64,000 nucleotides of DNA from Metellina segmentata (GCA_947359465.1 OX375872.1:140015432-140079431); one strand, 5' to 3'; counted from the stretch's first letter, positions 33,108-44,644 are shown. The notes: generated by a model not told the origin, from the sequence alone. Numbers and translations: made by a program.

Positions 33108-33694
33108 CCCTCCAAGTGGTTTCGACGAAAAACCTAGTCCATCAAGATCTGATCAATTTTCTAATGAATAGATACATATCTCCTCATCAAGATATAACTG
33201 ATTTTTTGATGACGATGAGATCAAGATCTGGTCAGTTTTTACTAATGACGATCGAGGTATACGATCTGACTTCCCTTTCACTTCTGTCCTTGCCTACCCT
33301 TCTGCTTTTTCTTCTTCCCTCAGTGTTGTCTGTCTTGTGTTTGGCATAGCTTTGTCAATTAAGGCCCCCTGTGACATAAAACCTGAAAGCAACCAATCAT
33401 TAATATAATGGCATCAAGTTCATCAAGATCTGACCACTTTTGAAAATGACATCACATCCATCAAGATCTGGTCAATTTTTATAATGACGAGATCAAATCC
33501 ATCAAGATCTGACCAATTTTGATAATGACGAGAGTTCTAGTTGTCAGGATATTATCGATTTTTTTATGATGACGAGATCAAGATCTTGTCAGTTTTTGAC
33601 GAGATCAATATTTACTTAATCTCGTCCACACATCAAGACCTGGTTAGAGTTCTGCTTATGACAAGATATCTCGTGGAGACAACCACCAGGAGGG
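33108..33694. mobile_element. TTAA MITE copy 7, expanded, with SINE inside
   Basis: TTAA at 33104-33107, left end CCCTCCAAGTGGTTTCGACG; right end ACAACCACCAGGAGGG followed by TTGA at 33695-33698. Between are many catcaagatctggtcag/tgatgacgag blocks and, at about 33250-33392, a family-2 SINE. A second right end, AACCACCAGAAGGG with TTAA at 33883-33886, lies 188 bp further on beyond another family-2 SINE, so the locus is composite. Confidence 0.78.
33250..33392 (+). mobile_element. SINE family 2 fragment within MITE copy 7
   Basis: Contains CTACCCTTCTGCTTTTTCTT, TGTTGTCTGTCTTGTGTTTG, and GTGACATAAAACC. The tggccaaatatggc segment is altered. The segment before the tail matches the minus-strand copy at 33699-33880. 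Confidence 0.7.
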
Positions 33695-33698
33695 TTGA

Positions 33699-33880
33699 TT
33701 GGTTGTTTCTGGGTTTCTATGGGCTCAAGGGCCATATTTTGGCAAGCTACGCCAAACACAATACAAGACAGACAATACAACGAGGGAGGATGAAAAAGTA
33801 AAAACCAGAAGGGTAGACGAGAGTAAAATTGAAAGGGATTAAAGATCATTCGGGTACATCGGGGTGATAACCACCAGAAG
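33699..33880 (-). mobile_element. SINE family 2 copy next to MITE copy 7
   Basis: On the minus strand: ctcccTCGTTGTATTGTCTGTC, TTGTATTGTGTTTGGCG, AAAATATGGCCCTTG. It lies between the two right ends of MITE copy 7, inverted relative to the copy at 33250-33392. Confidence 0.72.
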
Positions 33881-33889
33881 GGTTAAGCT

Positions 33890-34540
33890 TTCGAATTTTA
33901 CTCCCAGTTAATGCCATCTGCAACAGATGATAGCCTAACTATAATCCGCGGGAAACACGGGTATCGAATTTTCGTTGTTAACTTACTGGTTTTAAGAATG
34001 ACGGCAACATTCAAAGCTTAGTGCATTGATATAAGCTACGTCAAAAACAAAAGCTTCAAACGCTTGATCTCATTAGCAGACACCGATATCTCATTCTTCA
34101 GTCACGTGATTCAGTCATCCAATGTCATTTGAATTACAAATGGTAGCATCTGTTCCTTTGAGCTTGAATGATAGCAGCGATTGAAATAACGCAAACATGC
34201 TTTCGCGTATTCATGAATATTTAAATTGGGGCAATTAAATATAGGCGGATTTAATTACGACAAGGCCTTTGGCCACGTAAGGTTTATTCGAGGGCTGCTG
34301 TTTGAGAGTGAGCGATTCAAAGGTTTACTTGAATCGGCTTCAGACTAAACATCGCTTATCTGATCATACCGGTAGTTTTCGAGGACGAGAAATGATACGT
34401 TGGAGTAAACTTTCCTGTTTTATGGGGTATGGAGATGGATATGATAAAGGTTAATTAACCATATCTGTTATTGGGGTTGTTGCATGAGTGATACATAAAA
34501 ATATGAATGAATCGGAATTTTTTTTTATTATGTTGGTTTC
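33890..34540. other. unique-looking stretch, no recognised gene
   Basis: Slightly higher GC than neighbours, no repeats seen, no protein-like frame recognised. Confidence 0.45.
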
Positions 34541-34544
34541 CTTT

Positions 34545-35960
34545 CACTTAATAAATAGTCTTTATCTAACTGTGAGAGATGGGTGAAATGAGAGATGGGC
34601 TATGTATGATATGTTTATTTTGGTCCCAAACCCTAAACTGTTTTTATCCTTTGGCCAGTGTTAATGTTATATCACAAAGAAACCTCTATACATTTATCTC
34701 TATGTAAACCGCTATATATTGAGCTCTATGTAAACCTCTATATATTGAATTCTATGTAAACTTAAATATTACTTGACTATTGGTAAAAAGAGAAAGGTGA
34801 AATTACAGATAAATATATTTATTACAAGTCCCAATTTCCTACCCGTTTTATTCTTTGACCAGTGTTAATTTTATATTATCTCTATGTAAACTTCTAGATA
34901 TTGAGCTCTATGTTAACTTAAATATCCCAAACCAATTGTAAAATATAGAGAATAGTGAAACTATATGTAGAAATTGTGTTATTATAAGACCCCGATTATT
35001 TACCTGTTTTATTCTTCAGCCAGTGTTACTTTTATATTACCTCCATGTTAACCTCTTTATTGAACTTCATGTTTCTTTATCTAAATATAAAAGGGTAGAA
35101 GAGTGAAACTACACATAAACATGTTTATTTTAAGTCCCAATTTTCAACCACTTTTACTCTTTGATCATTGTTATTTTTTACTATCTGTGTAAACCTCTAA
35201 ATATTGAGCCCTATGTAAACCTAAATATTCCTCATCTAATTATAGAAAGCAGTATGAAATTATCTGGATTTTTTGTTATAAGTCCCGATTGTTTACCCGT
35301 TTTATTCTTCGGCTAGTGTTCATTTTAATTTTTTACATGTAAACTTCGGGGAGCTCTACATAAACGTAAATATTCATTACCTAATTTGAAAAGGAGAAGG
35401 TGAAACTATATTTAGATAAGTTTATAATAACTACCAATTATTTATCTGTTTTATTCTCTTCCACCAGTGTAATTTTATGCGAGCTCTATGTAAACCTAAT
35501 CCCGATTGTTTACCCGTTTTATTCTTCGGCTAGTGTTAATTTTAATTTTTTACATGTAAACTTCGGAGCTCTACATAAACGTAAATATTCATTACATAAT
35601 TTGAAAAGGAGAAGGTGAAACTATATTTAGATAAGTTTATAATAACTACCAATTATTTATCTGTTTTATTCTCTTCCACCAGTGTAATTTTATGCGAGCT
35701 CTATGTAAACCTAAATATCGCTTTTCTAAGTGAAAAGTAGAGTATTGAAACTATAAATATGTATATTTTAAATATGTTAAGTCCTGATTACTTACTCGTT
35801 TATTCGACCATTGTTAATTTTATGAGTTCTCTATAGATCTCTATGTAAACCTAAATATTCCTTATCTAATTGTAAAAGGATAAGTTCGAACTGTGTACAG
35901 TTTGTTTATAAGTTCCGATTACATACTTATCTCGTATATTCTTCTATCAGCGTAAATTAT
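34545..35960. repeat. 130-215-bp tandem array with one recent duplication
   Basis: The block TATAAGTCCCGATTATTTAC recurs near 34616, 34828, 34986, 35137, 35284, 35503, 35790 and 35915, with tctatgtaaacctaaatattcc and gccagtgttaattttat blocks between. Two neighbouring units, about 35286-35500 and 35502-35716, are nearly identical over about 215 bp, while all other pairs are well diverged. Confidence 0.9.
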
Positions 35961-35964
35961 TTTG

Positions 35965-36310
35965 TATACATCAGTTAAAAACTGAGAAAATGAGCATACT
36001 TTAGAATTTCAAAAAAGTACTGAATATCCTAAAAAGTGGAGTAGAGAAATTAAGAGCAATCTGGAGTTACCTGATTTTATTAATTCAAACGGGAAAATCT
36101 TAATGAGAATGTGTGCTGGCGTTAATTATTAGTATTCATTCAGTAGAACGTTTTTATTGAACTCGGAAGTGAAATAAGCCGTTTGTTATTTCGAAATGCC
36201 GATTGTTTTCCTTAAAAATGCCTTGAATAAATTACTAGTAAAAACCATAATACGATATTATTCGACTTGCTTTTTAAGTATAACGATGTGCTTAATATCA
36301 AACGTCATTT
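35965..36310. other. no recognisable feature
   Basis: AT-rich; nothing recognised. Confidence 0.5.
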
Positions 36311-36311
36311 T

Positions 36312-36468
36312 AGGTAGGTAATTTAATTAACGTCGCACTCGAGCAACACAACGTACTATTGGCGACAGTCCAGGATCAACCCCCGAAGTCAAACGTTATG
36401 GATGTGGTTTAGCAATAGGTCTAATGAATTTCGTTCTTGAGTACTTGTTTCAAAATTACGAGGTGTTA
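36312..36468 (-). mobile_element. SINE family 1, degenerate 3' part
   Basis: Minus-strand tail (aggtaggtaa), then CGTCGCACTCGAGCAACACA and GACAGTCCAGGATCAACCCC. After an unrelated gap a short piece CAAAATTACGAGGTGTTA remains near 36450, in the opposite orientation. Confidence 0.7.
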
Positions 36469-36489
36469 ATTATTTTAGGATCCTGTAGG

Positions 36490-37325
36490 AAGAAATTAGA
36501 ATTTAGGATTCTGTAACAATGAGCCTAATTATATCAACGGAACACACGGTTAAACTATGAAACCTATAGATGCCATAACAACAAGCCAACAATGAATTTC
36601 ATTGAATGAATTCGTATCACAATCTAAGCCTCTAACATGACCTAACCATACCAACCGAACACTCTAAATTGTGAAACCTATAAGTAGCATAACAATACGC
36701 CAATAATGAATTTCCTTGAATGAAGCCTTATCGCAATCCAAACCCTCTGACAAACTATATACTGCGATAAGCTTAACTTGAAGAGTTAGTTAATATCAAA
36801 CGTCATTAATGAATCTGTGCTAGAAAATCAACTAATCTTTTTGAATGATACGTCATCTCACATAATCTAAATATTTCCCCCAACTGTCTAGTATAATCAT
36901 GAGCTTAACTCGAATTAAAAATGTGGTATAACAATAAACCAATAATGATTTTCCTTGAGTGAAATGTCTCAATGTCGGAACCCTCTATCAGACTATGTAT
37001 TACGAAAAACTTCACTTCAACAGTTAAGAAGGTTGCATAGAGTAACAATAAGCTAATAATGAGTATCTTTGAATGAAGTCTTACTGTCGAAACCCTCTAT
37101 CAAACTATGTATAACGAAAAGCCTCACTTCAACAGTTAGGAATGTGGCATAATAACAATAAGACAATAAGTATCCTTCAATGAAGCTTATGTGTCCAAAC
37201 CATACACATCAATGAAATTATGTATTATAATAAGGCTCACTTCAACAGTTAGGAAGGTGGCATAGTAACAATAAAAGAATAATGAATTTCCTTCTTGAAT
37301 GAAGCCTTCTCGCAATTCGAACCCT
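36490..37325. repeat. degenerate tandem array (~120-180 bp unit)
   Basis: Recurring blocks: AATAAGCCAATAATGAATTT, cttgaatgaagccttatcgcaat, AACCCTCTATCAAACTATGT and TTCAACAGTTAGGAATGTGG. Units at about 36580, 36690, 36920, 37040, 37150 and 37260. Diverged and uneven. Confidence 0.85.
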
Positions 37326-37329
37326 TGTC

Positions 37330-37690
37330 GTCCTGTAGATGCATCATAGTCTGGCAGCGAGGAAGCAGTTTCTCTCCTCTGGCGGAGATGCGAGAGAAGA
37401 GCTCTATCTCTTTCTGTATCAAGATTATCCTTGGAAACTCGGGTGCTTCTTCGGGCTAAAAATCTATATTTACAGCGGTATCAGTCAGAAACACTTAGTA
37501 CTTTGCCAAGACATCTTATCCTCTCCTACTCTCAGTTACTTCTCACAGCAGCTGTGAGGTGGAATCATTTAGCTGTTTAACCATGGAATCGAGAGGAATC
37601 GTTTGAGGATGAGACCGCACTGTTCCTGCGGGAAGCTTTTTCTAGTTCGTTTCTTAAAGACATCCTAGGACCGTGGAAGTGGAATTCGTA
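37330..37690 (+). other. GC-richer island, possible exon remnant
   Basis: Non-repetitive and distinctly richer in GC than both flanking arrays. A 72-codon frame from ATG at 37339 (contains SLAARKQFLSSGGDAREELY) is followed in another frame by about 35 codons reading REESFEDETALFLREAFSSS and SFLKDILGPWKWNS, which end at a good splice-donor match, TTC|GTAAGTAA at 37688. The frames are not continuous and no family is recognised. A host exon, a relic or an unknown repeat are all possible. Confidence 0.25.
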
Positions 37691-38000
37691 AGTAATTTCT
37701 TTTATTAAGGTATATATACACACGCGGACAATATTAAATTTTCGTATTAAAAATATAGAGTTTTTACAGTTGAAGAAAACAGTTTTGTATTTGTACAAAC
37801 TTGTGTAAAGACAAATTTGGTTGGAAATTATTCGTAATGTCAGTATTTTTTGAGTGTGTAGATATACTACTATAGGGAACTATTATTTATATTATCATCT
37901 TGGAATTAATGTATTTTCACGTTTGAATTTTTACCTAGGTTCTATATGTTTATACATATATTCCTTGAAAAAAAAAAGACTGGTATGTTATCGAATATTA

Positions 38001-39296
38001 CAGAGGCTGTTCACACATTGTTTAGACGATTTTGGTTAGCGGTAATAAAAAATCGTTTGCTGCAAAAGAAATAATTGCAGTTGTACTATGTTTTTAAAAG
38101 TCAAAATTATCGTCTGCGGCTTGAGAGGTTTGTTTTTATTCAAAATGGCGTTTTTTACGAAGCAGTGGTTCGAAGGCTATATTTATGCTCTTTCCGAAGA
38201 GAAATATTCATATTCCGTTACCCAAAAACGATGTGAGAGTCATGGTTTTGTGATATCTAAAGCGTTGATAGGTAATATCGTCAACAAGAAAGGAAAAAAA
38301 ACGTCAAATTGGAGCCTCAAGTGGGACAAAAATTCGAAATAAGTATCCAAGGAAGAAACGGACATTTTCGACTATTGCAAAGGTACGTTGTTTATTAAAA
38401 GAAAATCCCCCTAGTCAAAGAACAGTTGCAAAATCCTCAAAATGCTGGGTGTCCACTGTAAACAAAATGATAAACGTTGATTTAAATCTTAAGAAAGCGA
38501 AAAAACGCAATGTGCATCGTCTTTCTCCAAAGCATATCGCTGAACGCAGGACACGCTGCCGAATTCAATATGAGAAACACTTATCCAAAGAAAAATGGAA
38601 AAAAATTGTCATAATAGATGAATCATGGGTGTATTTAAATGATTGCAGCAAAAAAAGAGCCATTTATTATCATAAAAGGGGAGAAAAAAATTTAAGTACA
38701 TGGTTCACAGAATCGAAAGAAAGTTTTTCTAAGGGATTCACGAATGTTGCTGGTTTTTCATATAATGGCAAGTTAAAAATAAAGAGAAAGAAAAAAATGT
38801 CAATATTAACTCTAAATACTATCAGGAACATATTTTATCGCCAATTTTTCGGAATGAAATACCATCGCTTTACCCATAGTGCCATCAATCTGTGGAACTC
38901 CATCAAGACAAAGCTAGCAGTCACACATCAAAATCTACTGTAAATTTCCTAAAAGAAATGGAATAAAAAACCGGTATCAACCAACCCTTCACTGATATCC
39001 CTACTAAATCTCCCGATGTATCACCTATGGATTTTTGTGCTTTCGGACTTTTAAAATCTGCATTATCCAAACGTCGACCCACAACCCTTACAGGACTCTG
39101 GAAAGCTGCTCAGGAGGAATGGGATAGAATACCTCTTCTGACACTTCAAAAGGCATTATTATCCTGGAAATTACGGTGTCGAAATATAGTTCAGAATAAG
39201 GGCTATCAAATAGAACATTTAAAACACAAGAATTTTATGTAATTTAGTTTTGTGAATACAATATACATTGTCTAAAAAATGCGTGAACAGCCTCTG
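38001..39296 (+). mobile_element. mariner-like element T2, 1296 bp, strong TIRs
   Basis: TIRs CAGAGGCTGTTCACACATTG and, at the other end, the reverse complement of CAGAGGCTGTTCACGCATTT, agree at 24 of 27 bp and are flanked by TA (37999-38000, 39297-39298). Size and TA target fit the Tc1/mariner superfamily. One degenerate transposase gene fills the interior. The TIRs are much better kept than the coding region would suggest. Confidence 0.93.
38145..39242 (+). pseudogene. mariner-like transposase, frameshifted, apparent DD35D
   Basis: Starts MAFFTKQWFEGYIYALSEEK, an N-terminal DNA-binding (helix-turn-helix) region. After two frame changes comes KWKKIVIIDESWVYLND with the first catalytic Asp and HKRGEKN. 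The frame shifts again, then reads VELHQDKASSHTSKSTVNF with the second Asp (codon 38907-38909), an in-frame TAA, and KSPDVSPMDFCAFGLLK with a third acidic position, Asp at 39015-39017. The codons are 36 apart, so 35 residues separate them, unlike mariner (34, D) or Tc1 (34, E). The C-terminus ENDs near KGYQIEHLKHKNFM. Not functional. Confidence 0.82.
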
Positions 39297-39479
39297 TAAT
39301 TGGCAAAGACGATTTGCATGTTTGTTTTTAAAAAATTGAGCAATCAAAGTTGTGTAGAAAGACAAATTTAGTTCAAAATTATTCGTAATGACAGTATTTT
39401 TCTTAAGGTATAGAGACGCTAGAGCTATTTTGAATTTTCATCTTTAAAATATCGTTTTCACCTTTACAAATATCTAAGT

Positions 39480-40030
39480 TAAAAAGATTTTTACTTTTAA
39501 ATATCCTCAGGTGAATATCCTCCTCTCTTTAAATATCCTCAGCATCGATTAGATCATATATCATTCAATCAATGTAGTCATATGTTCTATTGTGGTAAAC
39601 ATGTCTAAGTAAATAGGTTTGAAAGACACATTCATGTTCCTCGAAACTTTCAGACACAATTTCCATAAGCAGTAATTACTACAGGGAGAGTAAACTTTAA
39701 TTTGAATGCTTGTTTAGTAAGACCATATCCATCGATGAAATAGTTTGTTCCTATTGTGGTTCATGTTTGAAGATATATTTGAAAGACGCACATTCTTGAT
39801 CTTCGGAACTTTTCTGATACAAGTTTCATAAGCGGTAATAAATACAGAGAGAGTCAACTAATTTAAATGCATGGTTAGTAAATCCATCAATGCAGTCGTA
39901 TGTTTATACTGTAGTAAAAATGTCTAAGCAAATAGGTTTGAAAGAAACTCTTGTTATTGAGAACTGACGCAAGTTCCGTTAGCACTAATTAATACGGGTC
40001 GAATAAACTTTATTTTGAATGCAAGTCAAA
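39480..40030. repeat. ~155-bp degenerate tandem array
   Basis: Three units share ATGTCTAAGTAAATAGGTTT-like, GAAAGACACATTCATG-like and AATTACTACAGGGAGAGTAA-like blocks, with the first at about 39600, 39755 and 39920. Just before, AAATATCCTCAG is repeated. Confidence 0.82.
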
Positions 40031-40253
40031 ATATAAAAATTATATAGGCATTTTGATGTTGTTATTTATCTTTTAAACAGATTACAATATAACTAGATTT
40101 CTAATAATATTAAACATGTAGAAAGAACCTCCTAAGAAATGTCAATTAATGAGTTTCGGCTCTAAGACGGCGATATTTTATTTAGAAAAATAATTATTTC
40201 ATTAATATATGTGAATTAATATTTCATAATATAATTCGCTCTCGCTCCATTTA

Positions 40254-40672
40254 CCCGCTTGGTAGTTGCCTCGATAAGATATCTTGCCATTAACAGAATT
40301 AACTAGCTCTTCATGGACGAGATATCTCGTAATTAGCAAAACTGGCTAGTTCTTGATGGACGAGATACCCCATCATTGGAAAAAAGCTGACCAGATATCG
40401 ATCTTGTCATCGTCAAAAAAGGGACAGCATTTTAATGACGAGATATCTAATTCTTAGCAAAACAGACCAGTTGTTGATGGACGAGATATCTCTCCATTTG
40501 CAAACTGACCAGTTATTGATGCACGAGATATGTAGTCATTAGAAAAGAACTAATAATATCTTGATCTTGTCATCGTCAAAAAATCGACAGTATCTTAATG
40601 AAGAGATATCTCCTCATGCAAAACTGACGAGTTCTTGATGGACGAACTATTTCGTCGGAATCACTTCAAGGA
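40254..40672. mobile_element. TTAA MITE copy 8, multi-block
   Basis: Left end CCCGCTTGGTAGTTGCCTCG after tta; right end AATCACTTCAAGGA followed by TTAA at 40673-40676. Inside are about seven blocks of the form tgatggacgagatatctcgtaattagcaaaactg, several holding CGAGATATCTCG. At 419 bp it grew by block duplication, less regular than copy 1. Confidence 0.82.
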
Positions 40673-40929
40673 TTAAAAAATATATATATATCTTACCTCT
40701 CATCGAAAAGGTTACAAAGTAAGCATATATTCAGCCCCCAATGCTTCTGAGAATCATATAATCCCCACCCTCTCTCTCTCTCTTCAGTATCACTATCAAA
40801 TTATATACTTTCCATAGTTTCATTTTCAAAATGCTTACAGTCTGGCAGTTTCGTTATCAAATGTATGCAGTCTGACCATCAACGTATAAATATATCGACA
40901 TAAGGGAAATACGAGTACATCAGTCAACA

Positions 40930-41760
40930 CGTGAGATGGAATCAGTGATCACGATCTTCCCCTACTATCGATCAATAAAAGAAATATACTGCATTCGGCG
41001 TGGATTAAAAATTTCACCTATTTATTTTACTTTTAGACTGTTTCTACTAAGAACTACACAAGAACATCTGGAAAGATGTAGTTTTCTTGAATCGATAATT
41101 AGAATTAGTTTCAGAAGGTGTTTGCATCTATTTAATATTTATAACAAATATTTATGATGAATTTTATGAAATATTTTGAAATGATACTTACATTTTTCAT
41201 TTATGAAATATTACTTGGATTTTATGTGTTTTATCGTGGTGAGATACTGGTTTGTTTTTTGTTGAGTATCACCGTTATCGCAACATCATTATCAGTTTTC
41301 TGCAAAATATTCGATAAAAAAGAAATATTCTGCATTTGTGGTGGATTAAAAATTTTACCCATTCAATTTTCACCTGTCTGCTTCTGTTAGGAGTTACGTA
41401 AGAACACCTGGGAAGTAAAGAGCTTTCTTGAATTGATAATTTGTGCAGGTGTTTGCATCTGTAATATATTTATGTAACATCGCTTAGGGTTGATGTGCTT
41501 TATCATTGTGGGTTTTGGTGAAAATTAGTAATCGAACTATCATCAGTTTTCTAAAAAAATGTACAATAAAAAAGAAATATTCTGATTTTGGCGTGGATAA
41601 AATATTTCACCCATTCATTTTGTCAACAGTATTTGCATCTATATACTATATTTGTGAAGTATTCATTGAATTTAACGTGTTTTATCATGGCGGGATACCG
41701 ATTTTGGTGAGAATTACAGTTATCGAAACGTCATTATCAAATCTCAGAACCTGATTATTA
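40930..41760. repeat. ~270-bp degenerate tandem array
   Basis: Units share AAAAGAAATATTCTGCATTC, GGATTAAAAATTTCACCCAT, GTTACGTAAGAACACCTGG, CAGGTGTTTGCATCTATTTA and TTTTATCGTGGTGAGATAC blocks; starts near 40950, 41230 and 41500, with a partial fourth. A degenerate piece of the same unit lies at about 31765. Confidence 0.85.
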
Positions 41761-41804
41761 AAAAATTATTTTAAGATTTATTTGCTTCGTGTTTCCAATG
41801 GATC

Positions 41805-41976
41805 GGTTGGTGTGGAAGTTTTAGTGTGGGGTGCCAGCTCAGGTGTGATCTTGTCATCTGACCGTGGTTTAAAATTACCTTGTATTGTCCTCGGATCTTT
41901 CCCTTTGGGTTTGGTCCCGGATCTCGTCAATGGCCCATTGTGTTGCTCCAATGCTCCGTTAATTAAAATACCTACG
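41805..41976 (+). mobile_element. SINE family 1, headless copy
   Basis: GGTGCCAGCTCAGGTGTGAT through CATCTGACCGTGGTTTAAAA to the TTAATTAAAATACCTAC tail, subgroup with (TACC) tail. No tRNA head. Overlapping 227-codon and 84-codon frames arise from this SINE and its neighbour. Confidence 0.85.
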
Positions 41977-42054
41977 TTAAAAATGGTTGTTAGACAAAAG
42001 CGGCAAATGCCGTCAGAAGGAGAGATTTTCAATGAACAAACAAACCAGAAGTAT

Positions 42055-42205
42055 TGTAGAGGTTTTAATTCAGCTGCCTATTCCTCAATTTCATTTTTAC
42101 CCTACCATTCCTCTATTTGCTTTTACTTCTTCCCTCATTGTGTTGTGTCTTTTGAATGGCGCCGCTTGACCAAAAATGGCCCTTTCGCCAGAAAACCAAC
42201 TTCAG
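42055..42205 (+). mobile_element. SINE family 2 copy
   Basis: Blocks TTTTACCCTACCATTCCTCT, TTTACTTCTTCCCTCATTG, TTGTGTCTTTTGAATGGCGC and AAAAATGGCCCTTTCGCC with ataaaac-like end. It matches the copies near 33250 and 33699 in the leader portion. Confidence 0.7.
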
Positions 42206-42209
42206 CTGC

Positions 42210-42730
42210 CAAATGCTCGCGTATGATACATATCGGGGTAACCTTAAAAGGTAATTCATCGACGTTTTGGCAACATTTGGCGTTTAATCTAACTGACGCT
42301 GACTCAATTAATTTGGATATCGTCGGCTTAGAGCAGAATTCACTGTCTGAAATTTATTTCAAAAACTCGTTTTTTGACACTAAATTGTTATTTTCATGCT
42401 ATACGATATTTCGGACATTAATTATATCCGTGTTCACCTTTAAGGGTTTTTTCAAAGTTCTATAGTTTTATGAGAGCAAAACTATCTTGAAACTTGAGAA
42501 GAAAATTACGATGTGTGACATTTTTTTGTTTCTCTCATGTTAAAAAATATCTACTGCAAAAACTTTAATGATTTTCATGTCTGCAGTGTTAGCATGTGGT
42601 TACAAAGATTAATATCATTAAAAGCACTCACTAAATTTCAGTTGAATTCCGTTACAATTCATACACTGTTCGAAGGTTAAAATTTATTAAGGCTCTTGAA
42701 TAGTATTAACATTTCTTAAGCGTTGATTAA
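42210..42730. other. no recognisable feature
   Basis: AT-rich. No frame beyond the SINE-derived one, no repeat recognised. Confidence 0.5.
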
Positions 42731-42735
42731 CTTAA

Positions 42736-43360
42736 TACATGTGGTTCAGAACTCATGAGGCACACTTCAGGGGTGTTAGGGCACACCAAAAGAACCATTT
42801 TTTGTATAACATTGTATGGGCGCAAGTAACGCGTTTAGGAGCAAACAAAAAAAATTGCGCAGGAAATGAAACAAATGTTTATTTACATCATTATTTTACA
42901 ATTTCTTATTTACATCATTATTTTACAATTTCTTATTTGCATCATTATTTTACAATTTCTTATTTACAATGATTTACAAAAATTGCTCGAAGGAGCCACC
43001 ATCAACATTAATGTGTCACAGTTAGAGTGCACTGTTTGTTTTGTCGCGCTTGATCATCGTATCTTTGCTGGAACCCGGCAGTTGAAAGGTAGGTTTCACA
43101 AGTTTGCCCCGCGACCAAACTTGCATTAATGTAGTTAGTGACACTTTTGCACAGCGATTGTAAAAAAATAATTGTTAGTAAGTAATTCTAAAATATTAAT
43201 TAATAGCATTCAAGTAAACAATTTGTTCCATTTCTTGTTCAATTCTCGTTTTTGTGCCTAAACGCGTCATTGTGTCGATTTATTGTTATACAAAAAATTG
43301 TTCTTTTAATGTGTTCTAACCCCCTTGCAGTTTTCCCCATGAGTTCCGAATCTCCCTGTA
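42736..43360. mobile_element. TIR element with ~110-bp arms, unclassified
   Basis: The left arm begins TACATGTGGTTCAGAACTCATG; the right end, read in reverse, begins TACAGGGAGATTCGGAACTC. Similarity continues with gaps for about 110 bp: for example ACGCGTTTAGGAGCAAA on the left and ACGCGTTTAGGCACAAA on the right, and TTTTTTGTATAACA on both. The 625-bp interior has no recognised transposase. I cannot assign a superfamily; a target duplication is not clear. Confidence 0.75.
42876..42972. repeat. 27-bp tandem repeat inside the TIR element
   Basis: About 3.5 copies of a 27-bp unit, TTTACATCATTATTTTACAA plus tttctta, inside the element at 42736-43360. Small frames on the plus strand are by-products. 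Confidence 0.92.
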
Positions 43361-43364
43361 TAAA

Positions 43365-44555
43365 ATCACGTAATTAGAAAGAGTAAATGGTAAATGTAAA
43401 CAGAAAGAAAATATTTGAGGGCATATTAATTCCCTCCAAAAATTCAGAGGAACAACCCAAGGTTATAAATTGTAGACGTCGCTTCAAGTGTTTTGAACCG
43501 TTTTCAGAAATGATGGATTCATCTTATGTGCGCTACATATAGGGACTATCAAATAATATATTAGTCTATCAAATTATAAATGACAAGAATATCTTGTATT
43601 AAATCATGTTAAGTTAAACAATCCCAAACATCGTTTCTCAAACACTTGTAGGGAGATTAAATACGCGTATACTACTTTGTTAAAAAAAAAATGAAAAGAG
43701 CATGCCAGAAATATTATGAAGAAATTCTTTGCATCAGTAATAATCCCCTAAATACAGCTTTCGAAAGAGCTAATGATCTTGGCTTAATCACGGACATCGA
43801 TTATGGAGAAGGTCCATCGAGTAACGCACACAGTAATGATGATTTTGCTGTGATTGAAATTCACATTGAATTTTTCCCTACCCTTGAGTCGCATTATTGA
43901 CTGAAGACCTCTTTCAGAAGATACTGAGATGGTAACCTCTCGATACCGAAAAAGTAGGAGTTGTACGAAGAGCACTGTAATGAAAGAGAGGGGCAGCCCC
44001 TCTTGATGTATGTCTACCGAAGTATAGTTTGTACACAAATTACATAACTTCCTTCATTCTACAAACCCGAAAACAGACCAATCCTCAATTTCAATACTTT
44101 TACAAAAGCTAAGAAAGAGTTCCATATTGGCATTTAGCTGAACTTCATACTAATTACCACTATTAAACAGAATGATAGTTCAGCAGCGAAAGATGCTGAC
44201 AAAGAAAAGCAAATAGCGACCCACATTCCAATCCATATCGCGCATATACAATGATCATAAAATACATAGCGAAAATATCTGTACATAACGTCATCACACC
44301 TCCACATAAATCATATTTTGTTTCTCAATTTGAAGTCATATTTAAATTCATTAAGCTATTTTAGCTTTAAAAAATAAATTTATCTTAATTTTCTAATTGG
44401 ATGGTGAGAAATGCGTTGTCATCGTAATGTTTTAAAGAAATTGTCAAAATCTGCTCATAATATTTATTTTTTGACCTAAATAATAGTCTTTGAATGGCTA
44501 TGGCTGTAAAATTTGATTTCAGTTCCTTAGTCTGCTTTTAGTTAGCAATATATCA
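43365..44555. other. no recognised gene; short frame at 43691-43900
   Basis: Unique-looking. The 69-codon plus-strand frame starts MKRACQKYYEEILCISNNPL and ends HIEFFPTLESHY, with an acidic second half; no family resemblance, and an 84-codon frame lies opposite it. Otherwise nothing recognised. Confidence 0.35.
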
Positions 44556-44560
44556 AATTC

Positions 44561-44644
44561 GGTAGGTAGATGGGTAATTTATGTCGCACTGGAGCAAGGC
44601 AAAGGGCTATTGGGGACGGTCCGGCGATCAACCACGAAGGAAAT
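44561..44644 (-). mobile_element. SINE family 1, 3' fragment
   Basis: Minus-strand tail ggtaggtaga then GTCGCACTGGAGCAAGGCAA and GGGGACGGTCCGGCGATCAA. No head or central body. Confidence 0.75.

Larger units (their letters stand above)
37700..39440. repeat. duplicated host segment around the mariner-like element
   Basis: GACAAATTTGGTTGGAAATT with attattcgtaatgtcagtattttt at about 37812 recurs as GACAAATTTAGTTCAAAATT with the same continuation at about 39361. The mariner-like element at 38001-39296 sits between, so it inserted into a two-unit tandem repeat. Confidence 0.7.

Noticed and set aside
41782..42465. 227-codon frame, the longest on the plus strand
   Set aside because: It runs through a family-1 SINE, a family-2 SINE and unrelated DNA; composition is not that of one protein.
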